A DNA stretch of 64,000 nucleotides from positions 36,184 to 100,183 of the forward strand of contig JAZQAN010000065.1 of assembly GCA_045545235.1 (NCBI GenBank). Reading direction: 5' to 3'. Positions within the stretch are counted from its first letter, which is position 1. Each line of letters opens with the position of its first letter. This document shows positions 50,399-58,880 of this stretch, piece by piece. This DNA comes from CAZNKU01 sp045545235. Lineage in GTDB: Bacteria; Bacillota; Clostridia; Monoglobales; Firm-18. Below the pieces are notes generated by a model that worked only from the letters and a program-made list of their open reading frames with translations, was not told the origin of the DNA and did no database searches. The translations under genes and the position numbers were made by a program.

Positions 50399-52210
50399 AT
50401 GAAATTTAAAAAGTTAATCTCACTATTTACTGCAGTTATGCTTGTTGTTTGTTCAATGGCTGTTGTAAATGCATCGGCATTTCCTGATATGGAGGAAAGG
50501 CACAGTTGGGCTGAGGAAGCTATTGACAGTATGGTTGAAAGAGGTATATTGAAGGGTTATACAGACGGAACTTTTAAGCCGGACCGTGCGGTTACTCATC
50601 TTGAAACACTTATTATTGCTGCAAGAATAATGGGTGTTGATTTTGCAGAAAATGCTGAATACAGTGCTGCTGCAATAAAACAATACGAAAATGCAGTTTC
50701 TTCATACGAAATAAACTATAAAAATGAAGTGGCTTATTTAATGGCTTGCGGAGTACTGAATGTTGATGATTTACCTAATTACATATCTGATTCAGCAAAG
50801 GATGAACCATTAAAAAGATATGAAGCAGCTATTTTGCTTACAAAATTAGTTGGTGGTGAAGATGATGTTGAGGAAAAAGCAGAACTTGATTTTGCAGATG
50901 CATCACTTATACCATCAAGATCAAAGGGTTATGTTAAATATGTTTCTGATATAGGCCTTATGAATGGTGTTGGAGATAATAAATTTAATCCTGAGGGTGA
51001 ACTTACCCGTGCTATGATTTCAACTGTAATGTATCGTGCGGAAGGATATATGGATGCATCAACTGTTGAGGGTATAATTGAATACAAGGATGATGAAAAA
51101 ATCACAATCACAGTTAAAGGCACTCCAACCGATATTGAACTTCCTGAAGAAGTTAGTGTAAAGCTTGATGGTAAAAATGTTAATATAAATTCCCTTTTGG
51201 TTGGTCAGTATATAAGAGTTCACTATCGCGGTGAAGATATGTGGTACATAGATGCCTTGACATCAAAACTTTATCAGACTGTTGCAGGTACAATTTCTTC
51301 AGTATCTGAATCCGGCGGAACAAGAAAAATCACTTTGAAGAATACACTTGGTTCACAGTCTTATCCTATAAATGCTGATGTATGTGAATATTTTATAAAT
51401 AATGATATTGCAACATATGCAGACATTAAGACAAATATGTATGCTACACTTTTGATTCAGGGTGGTTACATAACAAAAATAACTGTTGAATCAGGAAGCA
51501 AAAAGGTTACAGGAACTATTAAAGAAGTTGTTATAAATGCGGATGTTGTTGCTGTTAAGGTTGTTGATAAAGATGGCAATGAAGCAGATTATACATTCAA
51601 TGAAGATGCAACAATTACAAGAAATACTTCCAGAGCGGAAATCAGAGACCTTGCTGTTGGTGATGCAGTAACATTGACAATTACAAGAGGCTCAATTGAC
51701 ACATTGGCAGCTACAAGCTCAACAAGAAGCCTTAGCGGTTCAATTTCAAAAATTGTTATTTCTTCATCTCCTGAGGTAACAGTAAAAACTGCTACAACAG
51801 AGACAACATATAGCATAACAGCTGACACAAAGTTTGTTGTAGACGGAAAGTCTGATTGCTCAATATACGACCTTCGTCTTGGTGCTAATGCTGACCTTAG
51901 AGTTGATAGCACAAAGGTAATTTCTGTTTCAACACAGTCAACAGTTGCTACTCCTACATTAACCGGTGAAATTATGTATGTACATCCTACAAGCTATGCG
52001 ATGGGATTGAAGGTTATGGATGCTGTGACAGGTGAATTCAAAGAAATACAGACAGTTGCAACTTCAACTGTTAAGGTTACTGATACCACATCTTCAAAAA
52101 TCAATTCATTCAAGGCTCTTCAGCCTGGTATGACAGTAGTTGTTGTGGGTACATCAAACTATGGTGTATATGAAGTTAATCAGGTTATAGTAACAGCAGG
52201 TGTAAAATAA
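50399..52210 (+). CDS. SLH-domain surface protein with five tandem ~76-residue modules
   Basis: A 603-residue secreted protein. Residues 1-27 are a signal peptide. Three SLH-type segments follow (about 28-80 with WAEEAIDSMVERGILKGYTDG, about 95-150, about 165-215 with GLMNGVGDNKFNPEGELTRA). From residue 217 to the end the chain divides into five units starting at about 217, 293, 369, 444 and 520. Each begins with a Gly-x-Ile strand (VEGIIEY, VAGTISS, VTGTIKE, LSGSISK, LTGEIMY). Several also carry a hydrophobic-x2-Gly segment later (LLVGQYI, LAVGDAV, LRLGANA, LQPGMTV). They look like small beta barrels of DUF5666-like type. Probably a structural or adhesive surface protein. Confidence 0.88.
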   Translation: MKFKKLISLFTAVMLVVCSMAVVNASAFPDMEERHSWAEEAIDSMVERGILKGYTDGTFKPDRAVTHLETLIIAARIMGVDFAENAEYSAAAIKQYENAVSSYEINYKNEVAYLMACGVLNVDDLPNYISDSAKDEPLKRYEAAILLTKLVGGEDDVEEKAELDFADASLIPSRSKGYVKYVSDIGLMNGVGDNKFNPEGELTRAMISTVMYRAEGYMDASTVEGIIEYKDDEKITITVKGTPTDIELPEEVSVKLDGKNVNINSLLVGQYIRVHYRGEDMWYIDALTSKLYQTVAGTISSVSESGGTRKITLKNTLGSQSYPINADVCEYFINNDIATYADIKTNMYATLLIQGGYITKITVESGSKKVTGTIKEVVINADVVAVKVVDKDGNEADYTFNEDATITRNTSRAEIRDLAVGDAVTLTITRGSIDTLAATSSTRSLSGSISKIVISSSPEVTVKTATTETTYSITADTKFVVDGKSDCSIYDLRLGANADLRVDSTKVISVSTQSTVATPTLTGEIMYVHPTSYAMGLKVMDAVTGEFKEIQTVATSTVKVTDTTSSKINSFKALQPGMTVVVVGTSNYGVYEVNQVIVTAGVK

Positions 52211-52218
52211 TAATAAAT

Positions 52219-52250
52219 AAAACCCTTAGTGCCAGGCACTAAGGGTTTTT
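52219..52250. terminator. Bidirectional intrinsic terminator
   Basis: 15-bp perfect GC-centred stem with arm AAAACCCTTAGTGCC, T5 on the plus side and T4 on the minus side. It separates the modular SLH gene from the converging recO operon. Confidence 0.9.
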
Positions 52251-52251
52251 C

Positions 52252-52983
52252 TTATATGGATTTGAGATATGTAAGAGATTTTGGAACCATACCTATATGT
52301 TGTAAAACATATTTTTCGGTGATTAAGGAGAGTTGATTTGTTACTTCCTCATTTGCGGTAAAACTAAAAACAGATTTAAGCGGAGTCGAACAAATGTATT
52401 CCATTGCGGCTTTGGTATCCGGTGATAGATTGGATGTTTTCCGACATAATGCACATTCTGTAGAATTTGAATCTATGGAAAAGAAATTAAGGTTATTTAC
52501 AGAGCCGCATTTATGACAATGAGTAAGGTCTGGAGAAAAACCTGCTTCACACATAAGTCGCAGTTCAAAAACCGCCTTTACTTTCAAATCATAATCGTTT
52601 TTCTGGATGTAATATATGGTGTTTAAAAGTAATCTTAGGATGTCTGAACAGTCAGATTCGGGCATGGTTACATAGTTTGTAAGTTCGCAGATATAATTCA
52701 CAAGAGAGAGTTTTTCAATGTCGTATCTTAAGTCAAAGAAGTCCATTTTTTTATCTGCTGATACAATGGAGTATATGTCCTTGTTTTTTCCGGGCTTTAA
52801 AATAAAATCTGAATAGCAAAACAAGGTGCAGCCGGCACCAAGTTTGCTTTTGTAGCTTCGCACACCTGCACCACTTGCTTGGATTTTGCCGTAGTCAGAA
52901 GTTACAATTGTAAAAATTTTATTTCCTTCGCCCACCTTGGTTTCTTTAATTATTATTCCCGAGGTTGTTATTTCCTTTATCAA
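52252..52983 (-). CDS. recO: DNA repair protein RecO
   Basis: RecFOR mediator protein of 243 residues. The N-terminal OB fold starts with the family's EITTSGIIIKETKVGEGNKIFTI; a cysteine cluster CHKCGSVNNLNFFSIDSN...CALC (about 160-185) forms the zinc site; a helical C-terminus follows. It starts at TTG 52983, inside the 3' end of the small yqzL gene, so its translation should be coupled. It displaces SSB and helps load RecA with RecF (19944-21032). Confidence 0.95.
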   Translation of the reverse strand: MIKEITTSGIIIKETKVGEGNKIFTIVTSDYGKIQASGAGVRSYKSKLGAGCTLFCYSDFILKPGKNKDIYSIVSADKKMDFFDLRYDIEKLSLVNYICELTNYVTMPESDCSDILRLLLNTIYYIQKNDYDLKVKAVFELRLMCEAGFSPDLTHCHKCGSVNNLNFFSIDSNSTECALCRKTSNLSPDTKAAMEYICSTPLKSVFSFTANEEVTNQLSLITEKYVLQHIGMVPKSLTYLKSI

Positions 52984-53074
52984 TAGTGTTCAGTTCCTTT
53001 ATTTTTATATATTCGAGAAAAGTTTCAATACTTCCTGTGTAAGTAAAAAAATCCCAACTTAATTGTTCAAGCAT
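52946..53074 (-). CDS. yqzL: YqzL-family small protein
   Basis: A 42-residue reading frame from ATG 53074, preceded by AGGGGTG, in the conserved gap between era and recO. The translation begins MLEQLSWDFFTYTGSIETFL, which resembles YqzL proteins (a short aromatic helix, then TG-x-I-x-x-Y/F-L). It overlaps the recO start by 38 nt. Function unknown in the family. The last residues (GNNNLGNNN) look like an unstructured tail caused by the overlap. Confidence 0.8.
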   Translation of the reverse strand: MLEQLSWDFFTYTGSIETFLEYIKIKELNTIDKGNNNLGNNN

Positions 53075-53133
53075 ATAATCACCCCTGAATTTATGTTTAA
53101 CATTAAAGGTAATTATATTCTATGAAAAAAATT

Positions 53134-54021
53134 CTATTTTTGTTCCTTATATCCAAAATTTTTAAGCATCATATCGCTATTTCTCCAGTTGTCTTTAACT
53201 TTAACCCAAAGTTCAAGAAAAACTTTAGAACGGGTGAATTTTTCAAGGTCATATCTTGCTTGAGAACCGATTTTCTTCAGCATTTCACCTTTTTTCCCTA
53301 TAATTATTGCCTTGTGTGAATCTCTTTCGCAGTATACGGTTGCAGTGATTTTAGTAAGGTCTTTTTCCTCATCGTATTTCATAAGGTCAGTTGTCACGGC
53401 AATGCCGAAAGGGATTTCATCGTTAAGGTTTCTCATTAATTTTTCACGTATAAATTCAGCAACAATCTGCTTTTCCGGTTGGTCTGTCAGTGTATCGTCA
53501 GGGAAAAATTTAGGACCCTCAGGAAGCTTGTCTTTAATGATATCAAGCAATGTATTAAGTCCGTCTTTTTTCAAAGCAGAAACAGGCATAATTTCTATAA
53601 AGCTTCTGTGTTGACTAAGCTGTGCAATAATCGGAAGTATATTTTCCTTTTCTACCTTGTCGGTTTTGTTTATAACAAGAATTATGTTGTTGCTTTTTAT
53701 GGTATCTAAAACTTCGGTTTCTCTTTCAAAGTTAAATACAGAAGCATCTACCATATAAAGTACAACATCAGCCTCGTCAGAGCCTGCCTCTACTTCCTTC
53801 ATCATAAATTTACCAAGCTTGTTTTTTGGCTTGTGGATACCCGGAGTATCAACAAACACAAACTGACAGTCATTTTCTGTAAGCACACCCATTATTTGTG
53901 TGCGTGTTGTTTGCGGTTTGGAAGAAACGGCTGCAATTTTTTCACCAAGTAGTGCATTTAAGAGTGTGGACTTACCTGCATTTGGTCTGCCCATTATTGA
54001 TATAAAACCTGATTTAAACAT
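53134..54021 (-). CDS. era: Ribosome-assembly GTPase Era
   Basis: Essential GTPase of 295 residues that binds the 3' end of 16S rRNA during 30S assembly. G1 is GRPNAGKS (11-18), G3 DTPGIHK, G4 NKTD. The C-terminal KH domain contains the GxxG loop in IIGKKGEMLKKIG and the terminal FLELWVKVKDNWR. AGGAG precedes ATG 54021. It lies 20 nt after ybeY, which acts on the same rRNA end. Confidence 0.97.
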   Translation of the reverse strand: MFKSGFISIMGRPNAGKSTLLNALLGEKIAAVSSKPQTTRTQIMGVLTENDCQFVFVDTPGIHKPKNKLGKFMMKEVEAGSDEADVVLYMVDASVFNFERETEVLDTIKSNNIILVINKTDKVEKENILPIIAQLSQHRSFIEIMPVSALKKDGLNTLLDIIKDKLPEGPKFFPDDTLTDQPEKQIVAEFIREKLMRNLNDEIPFGIAVTTDLMKYDEEKDLTKITATVYCERDSHKAIIIGKKGEMLKKIGSQARYDLEKFTRSKVFLELWVKVKDNWRNSDMMLKNFGYKEQK

Positions 54022-54041
54022 ATTTTTCTCCTATCTTTTAC

Positions 54042-54482
54042 CTAATCTCTTGTTATTCCAAGCTGATTTAGTATTTCATCCTGTTTAACATACATTTCCT
54101 GTTCACCGTTTTCGTGGTCATAACCCAAAAGGTGAAGCATAGAATGTGCGGTTAAAAAAGCGACCTCTCTTTTTAAACTGTGGTTGTATTCTTCTGCCTG
54201 AGCCTTTGCACGTTCAAGCGAAATTACTATGTCACCAAGCTCTTCGTCGTCAAGATTACCGTCTTCGTCAAACAACGGGAACGAAAGCACATCTGTAGGA
54301 GCATCTTTTTGCCTGTACTCAAGGTTAAGCCCCTGTATTTCATCGTTGTCTGTTATAAGAACACTTACATTTCTCGGTTCAACATCTTCGTAATCAAAAA
54401 CCTTTTCTATAACTAAGTTTATTGTTTCTTCAAGCTCGGTAGTAAAATCAACCTTATTTTGACTGTTTTGAATGTCGTTCAT
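54042..54482 (-). CDS. ybeY: Endoribonuclease YbeY
   Basis: Metal-dependent RNase of about 146 residues for 16S rRNA maturation and ribosome quality control. The zinc triad is in AHSMLHLLGYDHENG, and RQKDAPTDVLSFP is the other family block. I prefer ATG 54482 (MNDIQNS), which has AAGGCGG upstream; an in-frame start 12 codons earlier would overlap phoH more deeply. It overlaps phoH by 29 nt and precedes era. Confidence 0.94.
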   Translation of the reverse strand: MNDIQNSQNKVDFTTELEETINLVIEKVFDYEDVEPRNVSVLITDNDEIQGLNLEYRQKDAPTDVLSFPLFDEDGNLDDEELGDIVISLERAKAQAEEYNHSLKREVAFLTAHSMLHLLGYDHENGEQEMYVKQDEILNQLGITRD

Positions 54483-55452
54483 TTTCTTTTTCCGCCTTTC
54501 TTCTGTCATCGCGCTCATAAGCCTTTACAATAGCCTGTACCAATGGGTGTCTTACAACGTCTTTGTCTGTAAGAGAGCAGAATTCTATACCTTCAATATT
54601 TTTCAGAATTCGTGTTACTTCCTTAAGACCGCTTTTTTTGCCAAAAGGTAAGTCAACCTGAGTAATGTCACCTGTTATAATGGCACGGGAGCCAAAGCCG
54701 ATACGTGTAAGAAACATTTTCATCTGTTCCGGAGTGGTGTTTTGAGCTTCGTCAAGTATAATGTAAGAGTCATCAAGAGTTCTTCCTCGCATATAAGCAA
54801 GTGGAGCAACCTCAATAACTCCTCTTTCCACATATCTCTGATATGCTTCAACGCCAAGCATATCGTAAAGTGCATCATGAAGAGGGCGAAGATAAGGGTC
54901 AACCTTACTTTGAAGGTCACCGGGCAAAAAGCCGAGACTTTCTCCTGCTTCAACAGCGGGGCGTGTAATAACAATGCGGCTTACTTCTTTTTTCTTAAGG
55001 CTTGTTACCGCCATTGCAACTGCAAGGTATGTTTTACCTGTACCTGCAGGACCTATACCGAAGGTAATGGTGTTGTGGGAAATTGCGTCAATGTATTTTT
55101 TTTGCCCCAATGTTTTTGACTTTATTGGTCTTCCCTTTGAGGTAATGCATATAATGTCTTTTTCAAGGGTGTAAAGCTTATCTTCCATATCCTCTTCCAC
55201 CATTGAAATGGCATATCTTACATTTTGTTCGGTTATAGGCTCGTTGTTAGCCGACATACCTATAAGACCCGAAATACAACGCTGTGCATTTTCAGCAGCA
55301 GACTCTTCGCCTGCTATTTTCAGGGATGTACCTCTGTGAATTATGTGAACATTGTAGTGATTTTCGATTATTTTTATGTTGCTGTCGAAATTTCCGAAAA
55401 TATTAAGAATTTGTTCGACGCTGTCAACCTCCAGGTATTTTTCCGTTGTCAT
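54454..55452 (-). CDS. phoH: PhoH-family ATPase
   Basis: P-loop protein of 332 residues. The N-terminal KH-like region (about 1-100) precedes Walker A GPAGTGKTYLAVAMAV and Walker B YIILDEAQNTTPEQMKMFLTR, followed by RAIITGDITQVDLP. PhoH-like proteins are predicted RNA-acting ATPases, and the fixed linkage to ybeY supports an RNA role. ATG 55452 overlaps the end of yqfD by 29 nt. Confidence 0.93.
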   Translation of the reverse strand: MTTEKYLEVDSVEQILNIFGNFDSNIKIIENHYNVHIIHRGTSLKIAGEESAAENAQRCISGLIGMSANNEPITEQNVRYAISMVEEDMEDKLYTLEKDIICITSKGRPIKSKTLGQKKYIDAISHNTITFGIGPAGTGKTYLAVAMAVTSLKKKEVSRIVITRPAVEAGESLGFLPGDLQSKVDPYLRPLHDALYDMLGVEAYQRYVERGVIEVAPLAYMRGRTLDDSYIILDEAQNTTPEQMKMFLTRIGFGSRAIITGDITQVDLPFGKKSGLKEVTRILKNIEGIEFCSLTDKDVVRHPLVQAIVKAYERDDRRKAEKENERHSKQSK

Positions 55453-56602
55453 TTAATTCCTCCTCAAGACCGATTTCTTCAATACATTCAAAAGTAACGG
55501 TCAGCTTGTTGTTTTTTATTTCAAAGGAACGGTGTACAATTTCGCTGTCTTTGTACTGTGTGTTCATTTGTGAAACCAGGTAATTTCTGGCTTGTTGTTC
55601 GCTGAGTTTGGTACGTTTTAAGGTATATTCTCTGTAACAATCCGTTTTTATTCCTATGGGTATAACCTTTCCGTCACCAAGGGATATATAATTAGTATAA
55701 CTTAATATATCATATTTTTCAAATAAAATTTTATTTTTTATAAATAAATTTAAAGAAAAGTTGAAAAACACAAGTTTGTTTTGCTTTTTTTCGTTTTTTG
55801 TAAATATTTTTTCCTCTTTAAAATATGGTAAGTTCACGGTTTTTTCATGCCATACACGTGCTTTTATAGTGGCGTCGGAATTGGAATATTTAATTCCATA
55901 ATACTTGTTGTCTGCCGCCCCGCTTACAAGTAACTGCCCCTTGCATACAATATCGCCTTTTTTTACTGAGGCAGTGCCGCTTTGAACGAGAATGGATTCT
56001 ATAACACCGCTTTCTGTTGCTACTATGTTGGAAGGTGTGTCTTTGTCAAAATGGGGTCTTTTTTCTTCTCTTTCCCGAATATCGATATAAACGGTAGTGC
56101 CTTTTTGATTTATTGTAAGAAACGTGACGTCTTCAACATGTGTCATTATGTGGTGACGAATGCTTTTAGGGTTTATCCGAGAAATTGGCATTCCCTGATA
56201 AAGACCTGCATTTTTTGCCTGTTGAATAATAAAATCATCTGTAAGCTTCTGGTTTCCGGTTACTTCAATAACCCATACGAATTTTGTAAGAGTCCAAAGC
56301 ATTAAAAAAAATATTACAAAACCCAAAAACAAAGCCTTTCTTTTTCTGTATTTATACAATGTAAACTTAAGACCGCACTTTTTTGTTATATGTACTTTGC
56401 ACCTGGTTTTTTTGCAGTATTTGCGCAATTTCTTAAAACTGCTTATTCTTATGTGTGCGTTCAGTAGGGTTTTGGAAAGTCTGCGGATATTCCAAAGTTC
56501 AATATTATTTTTGGCACAAAGGTTTATAAGCCTTTCGGGGAAGGTGCCCTCTATTGTTATTATCACAAAGCCTTTTAAATAATTTGCGGCATTGAAAAAC
56601 AT
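55424..56602 (-). CDS. yqfD: Sporulation protein YqfD
   Basis: Membrane protein of 392 residues. A cytoplasmic N-terminal region of about 85 residues (GFVIITIEGTFPERLINLCAKNNI is the family start) precedes one transmembrane helix (about 90-112) and a large external domain (VIEVTGNQKLTDDFI, then PTTVYIDIREREEKRP-like segment and SGVIESILVQSGTASVKKGD). YqfD is conserved in spore formers, under mother-cell control in Bacillus, and is needed for efficient sporulation by an unknown mechanism. The start immediately follows the yqfC stop. Confidence 0.9.
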   Translation of the reverse strand: MFFNAANYLKGFVIITIEGTFPERLINLCAKNNIELWNIRRLSKTLLNAHIRISSFKKLRKYCKKTRCKVHITKKCGLKFTLYKYRKRKALFLGFVIFFLMLWTLTKFVWVIEVTGNQKLTDDFIIQQAKNAGLYQGMPISRINPKSIRHHIMTHVEDVTFLTINQKGTTVYIDIREREEKRPHFDKDTPSNIVATESGVIESILVQSGTASVKKGDIVCKGQLLVSGAADNKYYGIKYSNSDATIKARVWHEKTVNLPYFKEEKIFTKNEKKQNKLVFFNFSLNLFIKNKILFEKYDILSYTNYISLGDGKVIPIGIKTDCYREYTLKRTKLSEQQARNYLVSQMNTQYKDSEIVHRSFEIKNNKLTVTFECIEEIGLEEELNDNGKIPGG

Positions 56603-56890
56603 TTATTCCCACCCCACGTTGGAAAATTTTCCTTCAATTAAAATGTCACATTCTGTAATAGCGTTTATAAAAAGTCCGTTTCCGCTTATACAAAGTACCT
56701 TTCCCGGTGTTTTTATTCTTATTTTATTTTCTGTATATTCAAGAATACCCTTGTAGTTTTCCACAATAGCCTGATTATCGTTGTAGGTAGTTATTTTAGA
56801 ACAGTTTGAAATAACATCCTTTGGCATTTCAATAGCATCTGCTAATTTTTCCATTCTGCTTTTTGTTTGCTGACTTTTGTTTTTTCTCAC
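56603..56890 (-). CDS. yqfC: YabP/YqfC-family sporulation protein
   Basis: A 95-residue protein with the family's SKITTYNDNQAIVENYKGILEY and IRIKTPGKVLCISGNGLFI blocks and a short basic N-terminus. The start is GTG 56890, about 10 nt after GGAGG. First gene of the yqfC-yqfD-phoH-ybeY-era-yqzL-recO series. YqfC belongs with YabP, which works in spore coat/cortex formation; the exact role is unknown. Confidence 0.9.
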   Translation of the reverse strand: MRKNKSQQTKSRMEKLADAIEMPKDVISNCSKITTYNDNQAIVENYKGILEYTENKIRIKTPGKVLCISGNGLFINAITECDILIEGKFSNVGWE

Positions 56891-56962
56891 CTTTTAAGCA
56901 CCTCCTATTTTAATTTATATTCTAAACTTACTTATTTAGCATAAATTTTAAATGGTGATGTT

Positions 56963-58045
56963 ATGAAAATTTCAACGGCATTGGTAATTTATATAATTTT
57001 AGGGTTGATTTTAAAACCTCAGCTTTGTATGTTGTCGGCAACAGAGGGTATTGAATTATGTGTTAAAACAATAATCCCCTCCCTCTTCCCCTTTTTTGTA
57101 TGTTCAAAGATTCTTGTTAAAAACGGATTTGCCGAAAGACTTGGAAAAACATTTGGTTTTTTAATGCGTCCTGTTTTTAATGTGCCGGGGTGTGGTGCGT
57201 TTGCATTTGTTACAGGGCTTTTAAGCGGGTGCCCTGCAGGGGCATCTACAGTTGTTGATTTGTATGAAAAAAATATGTGTACCCGTGCCGAGGCACAGCG
57301 TATGCTTTGCTTTTGCAATAATTCAGGACCGCTTTTTATACTTGGGTCGGTAGCAGTTGGTATGTTGGGCTTTGGTGAGATTGGCGTTACCCTTTATGTA
57401 TCTCACGTTCTTTCTGCAATTGCAGTAGGATTTGTTATGTCAAATTATAAACGTTCTGAAACAGTAGAGAGGCTTTGTTGTCCATCTGCAAATAAAAGTT
57501 GTGACATTGTTGGCGAATCAATGAGAGAGGCGGTTTTGTTAACAGGCTACGTTTGCGGGTTTGTTATTTTCTTTGCGGTTGTAACAGGTATAGTCAAGGA
57601 ATCGGGCATCGTAAACGCCATTGCTCAACGTACAAGTTTTGCAGATACTGCGGGGGGAATACTTCTTGGAATGCTTGAAATGACCAATGGTATATCGCAT
57701 ATTGCAAAATGTCATATATCACTTTCGTCGCTTTGTGCAATATCCTTTGTAATAGGCTTTGGAGGTTTTTCTGTTATATTGCAGGTTTACGGAATTGTAA
57801 AAAGGTATAATCTTTCTATAATGCTTTTTTCTGTTGTTAAACTTATGCAGGGTGTGTTATCTGCCTTTGTAACATTTTTAATTGTCAGCTTTTGTAGTAT
57901 TCACCTGCCGGTTTTTGCAGAAAGCGGCGAATGGAACTCTTTTATTTCATGGGCAAATTCAATAAAATTATTCTGCATTTTTGGAATAATAATTTTGTTT
58001 TTGTCAATAATAAACAGAGTGTGTGGATTTGTGCGACGGATGTAA
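56963..58045 (+). CDS. ylbJ: Sporulation integral membrane protein YlbJ
   Basis: Polytopic membrane protein of 360 residues with two nucleoside-recognition (GATE) type halves. Landmarks are TIIPSLFPFFVCSKIL, the strongly conserved GLLSGCPAGASTVVDLYE, CFCNNSGPLFILGSVAVGM and a C-terminal GFGGFSVILQV. YlbJ is a mother-cell protein of spore formers, needed for cortex/heat-resistant spores. It is divergent from yqfC and lies 65 nt before spoIIAA, giving a compact sporulation cluster. Confidence 0.92.
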   Translation: MKISTALVIYIILGLILKPQLCMLSATEGIELCVKTIIPSLFPFFVCSKILVKNGFAERLGKTFGFLMRPVFNVPGCGAFAFVTGLLSGCPAGASTVVDLYEKNMCTRAEAQRMLCFCNNSGPLFILGSVAVGMLGFGEIGVTLYVSHVLSAIAVGFVMSNYKRSETVERLCCPSANKSCDIVGESMREAVLLTGYVCGFVIFFAVVTGIVKESGIVNAIAQRTSFADTAGGILLGMLEMTNGISHIAKCHISLSSLCAISFVIGFGGFSVILQVYGIVKRYNLSIMLFSVVKLMQGVLSAFVTFLIVSFCSIHLPVFAESGEWNSFISWANSIKLFCIFGIIILFLSIINRVCGFVRRM

Positions 58046-58056
58046 AGAATTTGTAA

Positions 58057-58084
58057 TGGACAAATGAAAATCTTCCTATATAAT
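58057..58084 (+). promoter_or_regulatory. Promoter upstream of the spoIIA operon
   Basis: TGGACA (58057-58062), 16-nt spacer and TATAAT (58079-58084), a sigma-A-like arrangement 27 nt before ATG 58111. In Bacillus this operon uses sigma H; I could not find a clear sigma-H pair here. Confidence 0.5.
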
Positions 58085-58110
58085 ATACATCAAAAAAAGG
58101 AGGTTTAGTA

Positions 58111-58449
58111 ATGGAAACAAATCTTGACTACAAGGAGGATATAATGATTGTCAGACTGTCGGGAGAACTCGACCAACATTATGCATCTGTGCTGCGTAGT
58201 GAAATTGACACACAGGTAACCCACAGAGGCATACATAAAATAGTGTTTGATTTTTCAAATGTGGGTTTTATGGATAGCTCGGGCATAGGGGTTATAATGG
58301 GAAGGTACAGGCTTATGCAATCTGTAGGGGGAAGCGTAAGTGCTTTCGGTGTCGGCAAAAGGTTGGACAAGCTTATAGAAATGTCGGGCATAAAAAGGAT
58401 AGTAAGTATATATACCGATGAAGAGTCGGCAACAAGAAAGGATGGTTAA
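58111..58449 (+). CDS. spoIIAA: Anti-sigma F factor antagonist SpoIIAA
   Basis: STAS-domain protein of 112 residues. The phosphorylation site is in FMDSSGIGVIMGRY, with Ser57 equivalent to the serine phosphorylated by SpoIIAB in Bacillus. When dephosphorylated it binds SpoIIAB and frees sigma F in the forespore. GGAGG precedes ATG 58111. The spoIIAB start is one base after its stop. Confidence 0.95.
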   Translation: METNLDYKEDIMIVRLSGELDQHYASVLRSEIDTQVTHRGIHKIVFDFSNVGFMDSSGIGVIMGRYRLMQSVGGSVSAFGVGKRLDKLIEMSGIKRIVSIYTDEESATRKDG

Positions 58450-58450
58450 T

Positions 58451-58876
58451 ATGTCTTATAACAACAAGATGAAAATTAGCTTTTTGAATAAGTCGGCAAA
58501 TGAGGGATTTGCACGTGTGGCGGTTTCGGCGTTTGTTACACAGCTTGATATAACCGTAGAACAACTTGCAGATGTTAAGACGGCAGTTTCTGAAGCGGTG
58601 ACCAACTCCATAGTTCACGGCTATGAGGGTATGGTAGGTTACATAAATTTAGAATGCGAAATTGAAAATGACACAGTGTATATAACTGTAACGGATTATG
58701 GCAGAGGTATGGCTGATGTGGACCTTGCCAGAAAGCCTCTTTATACATCACGACCCGAGCTTGAAAGGTCGGGTATGGGCTTTACGGTTATGGAAACCTT
58801 TATGGATAATGTGGAGGTTTCTTCCACTGTAGGGCTTGGCACTGTTGTAAAGATGAGCAAAAAACTGCAGGGGTGA
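58451..58876 (+). CDS. spoIIAB: Anti-sigma F factor / serine kinase SpoIIAB
   Basis: GHKL kinase of 141 residues. The N box is VKTAVSEAVTNSIVHGY, G1 VTDYGRGMADVDLA, and the ATP lid/G2 RSGMGFTVMETFMD. It binds sigma F and phosphorylates SpoIIAA. The start is ATG 58451, after GGATGG in the end of spoIIAA; an in-frame start at 58418 would lie within that gene and adds nothing conserved. Confidence 0.95.
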   Translation: MSYNNKMKISFLNKSANEGFARVAVSAFVTQLDITVEQLADVKTAVSEAVTNSIVHGYEGMVGYINLECEIENDTVYITVTDYGRGMADVDLARKPLYTSRPELERSGMGFTVMETFMDNVEVSSTVGLGTVVKMSKKLQG

Positions 58877-58880
58877 TATT

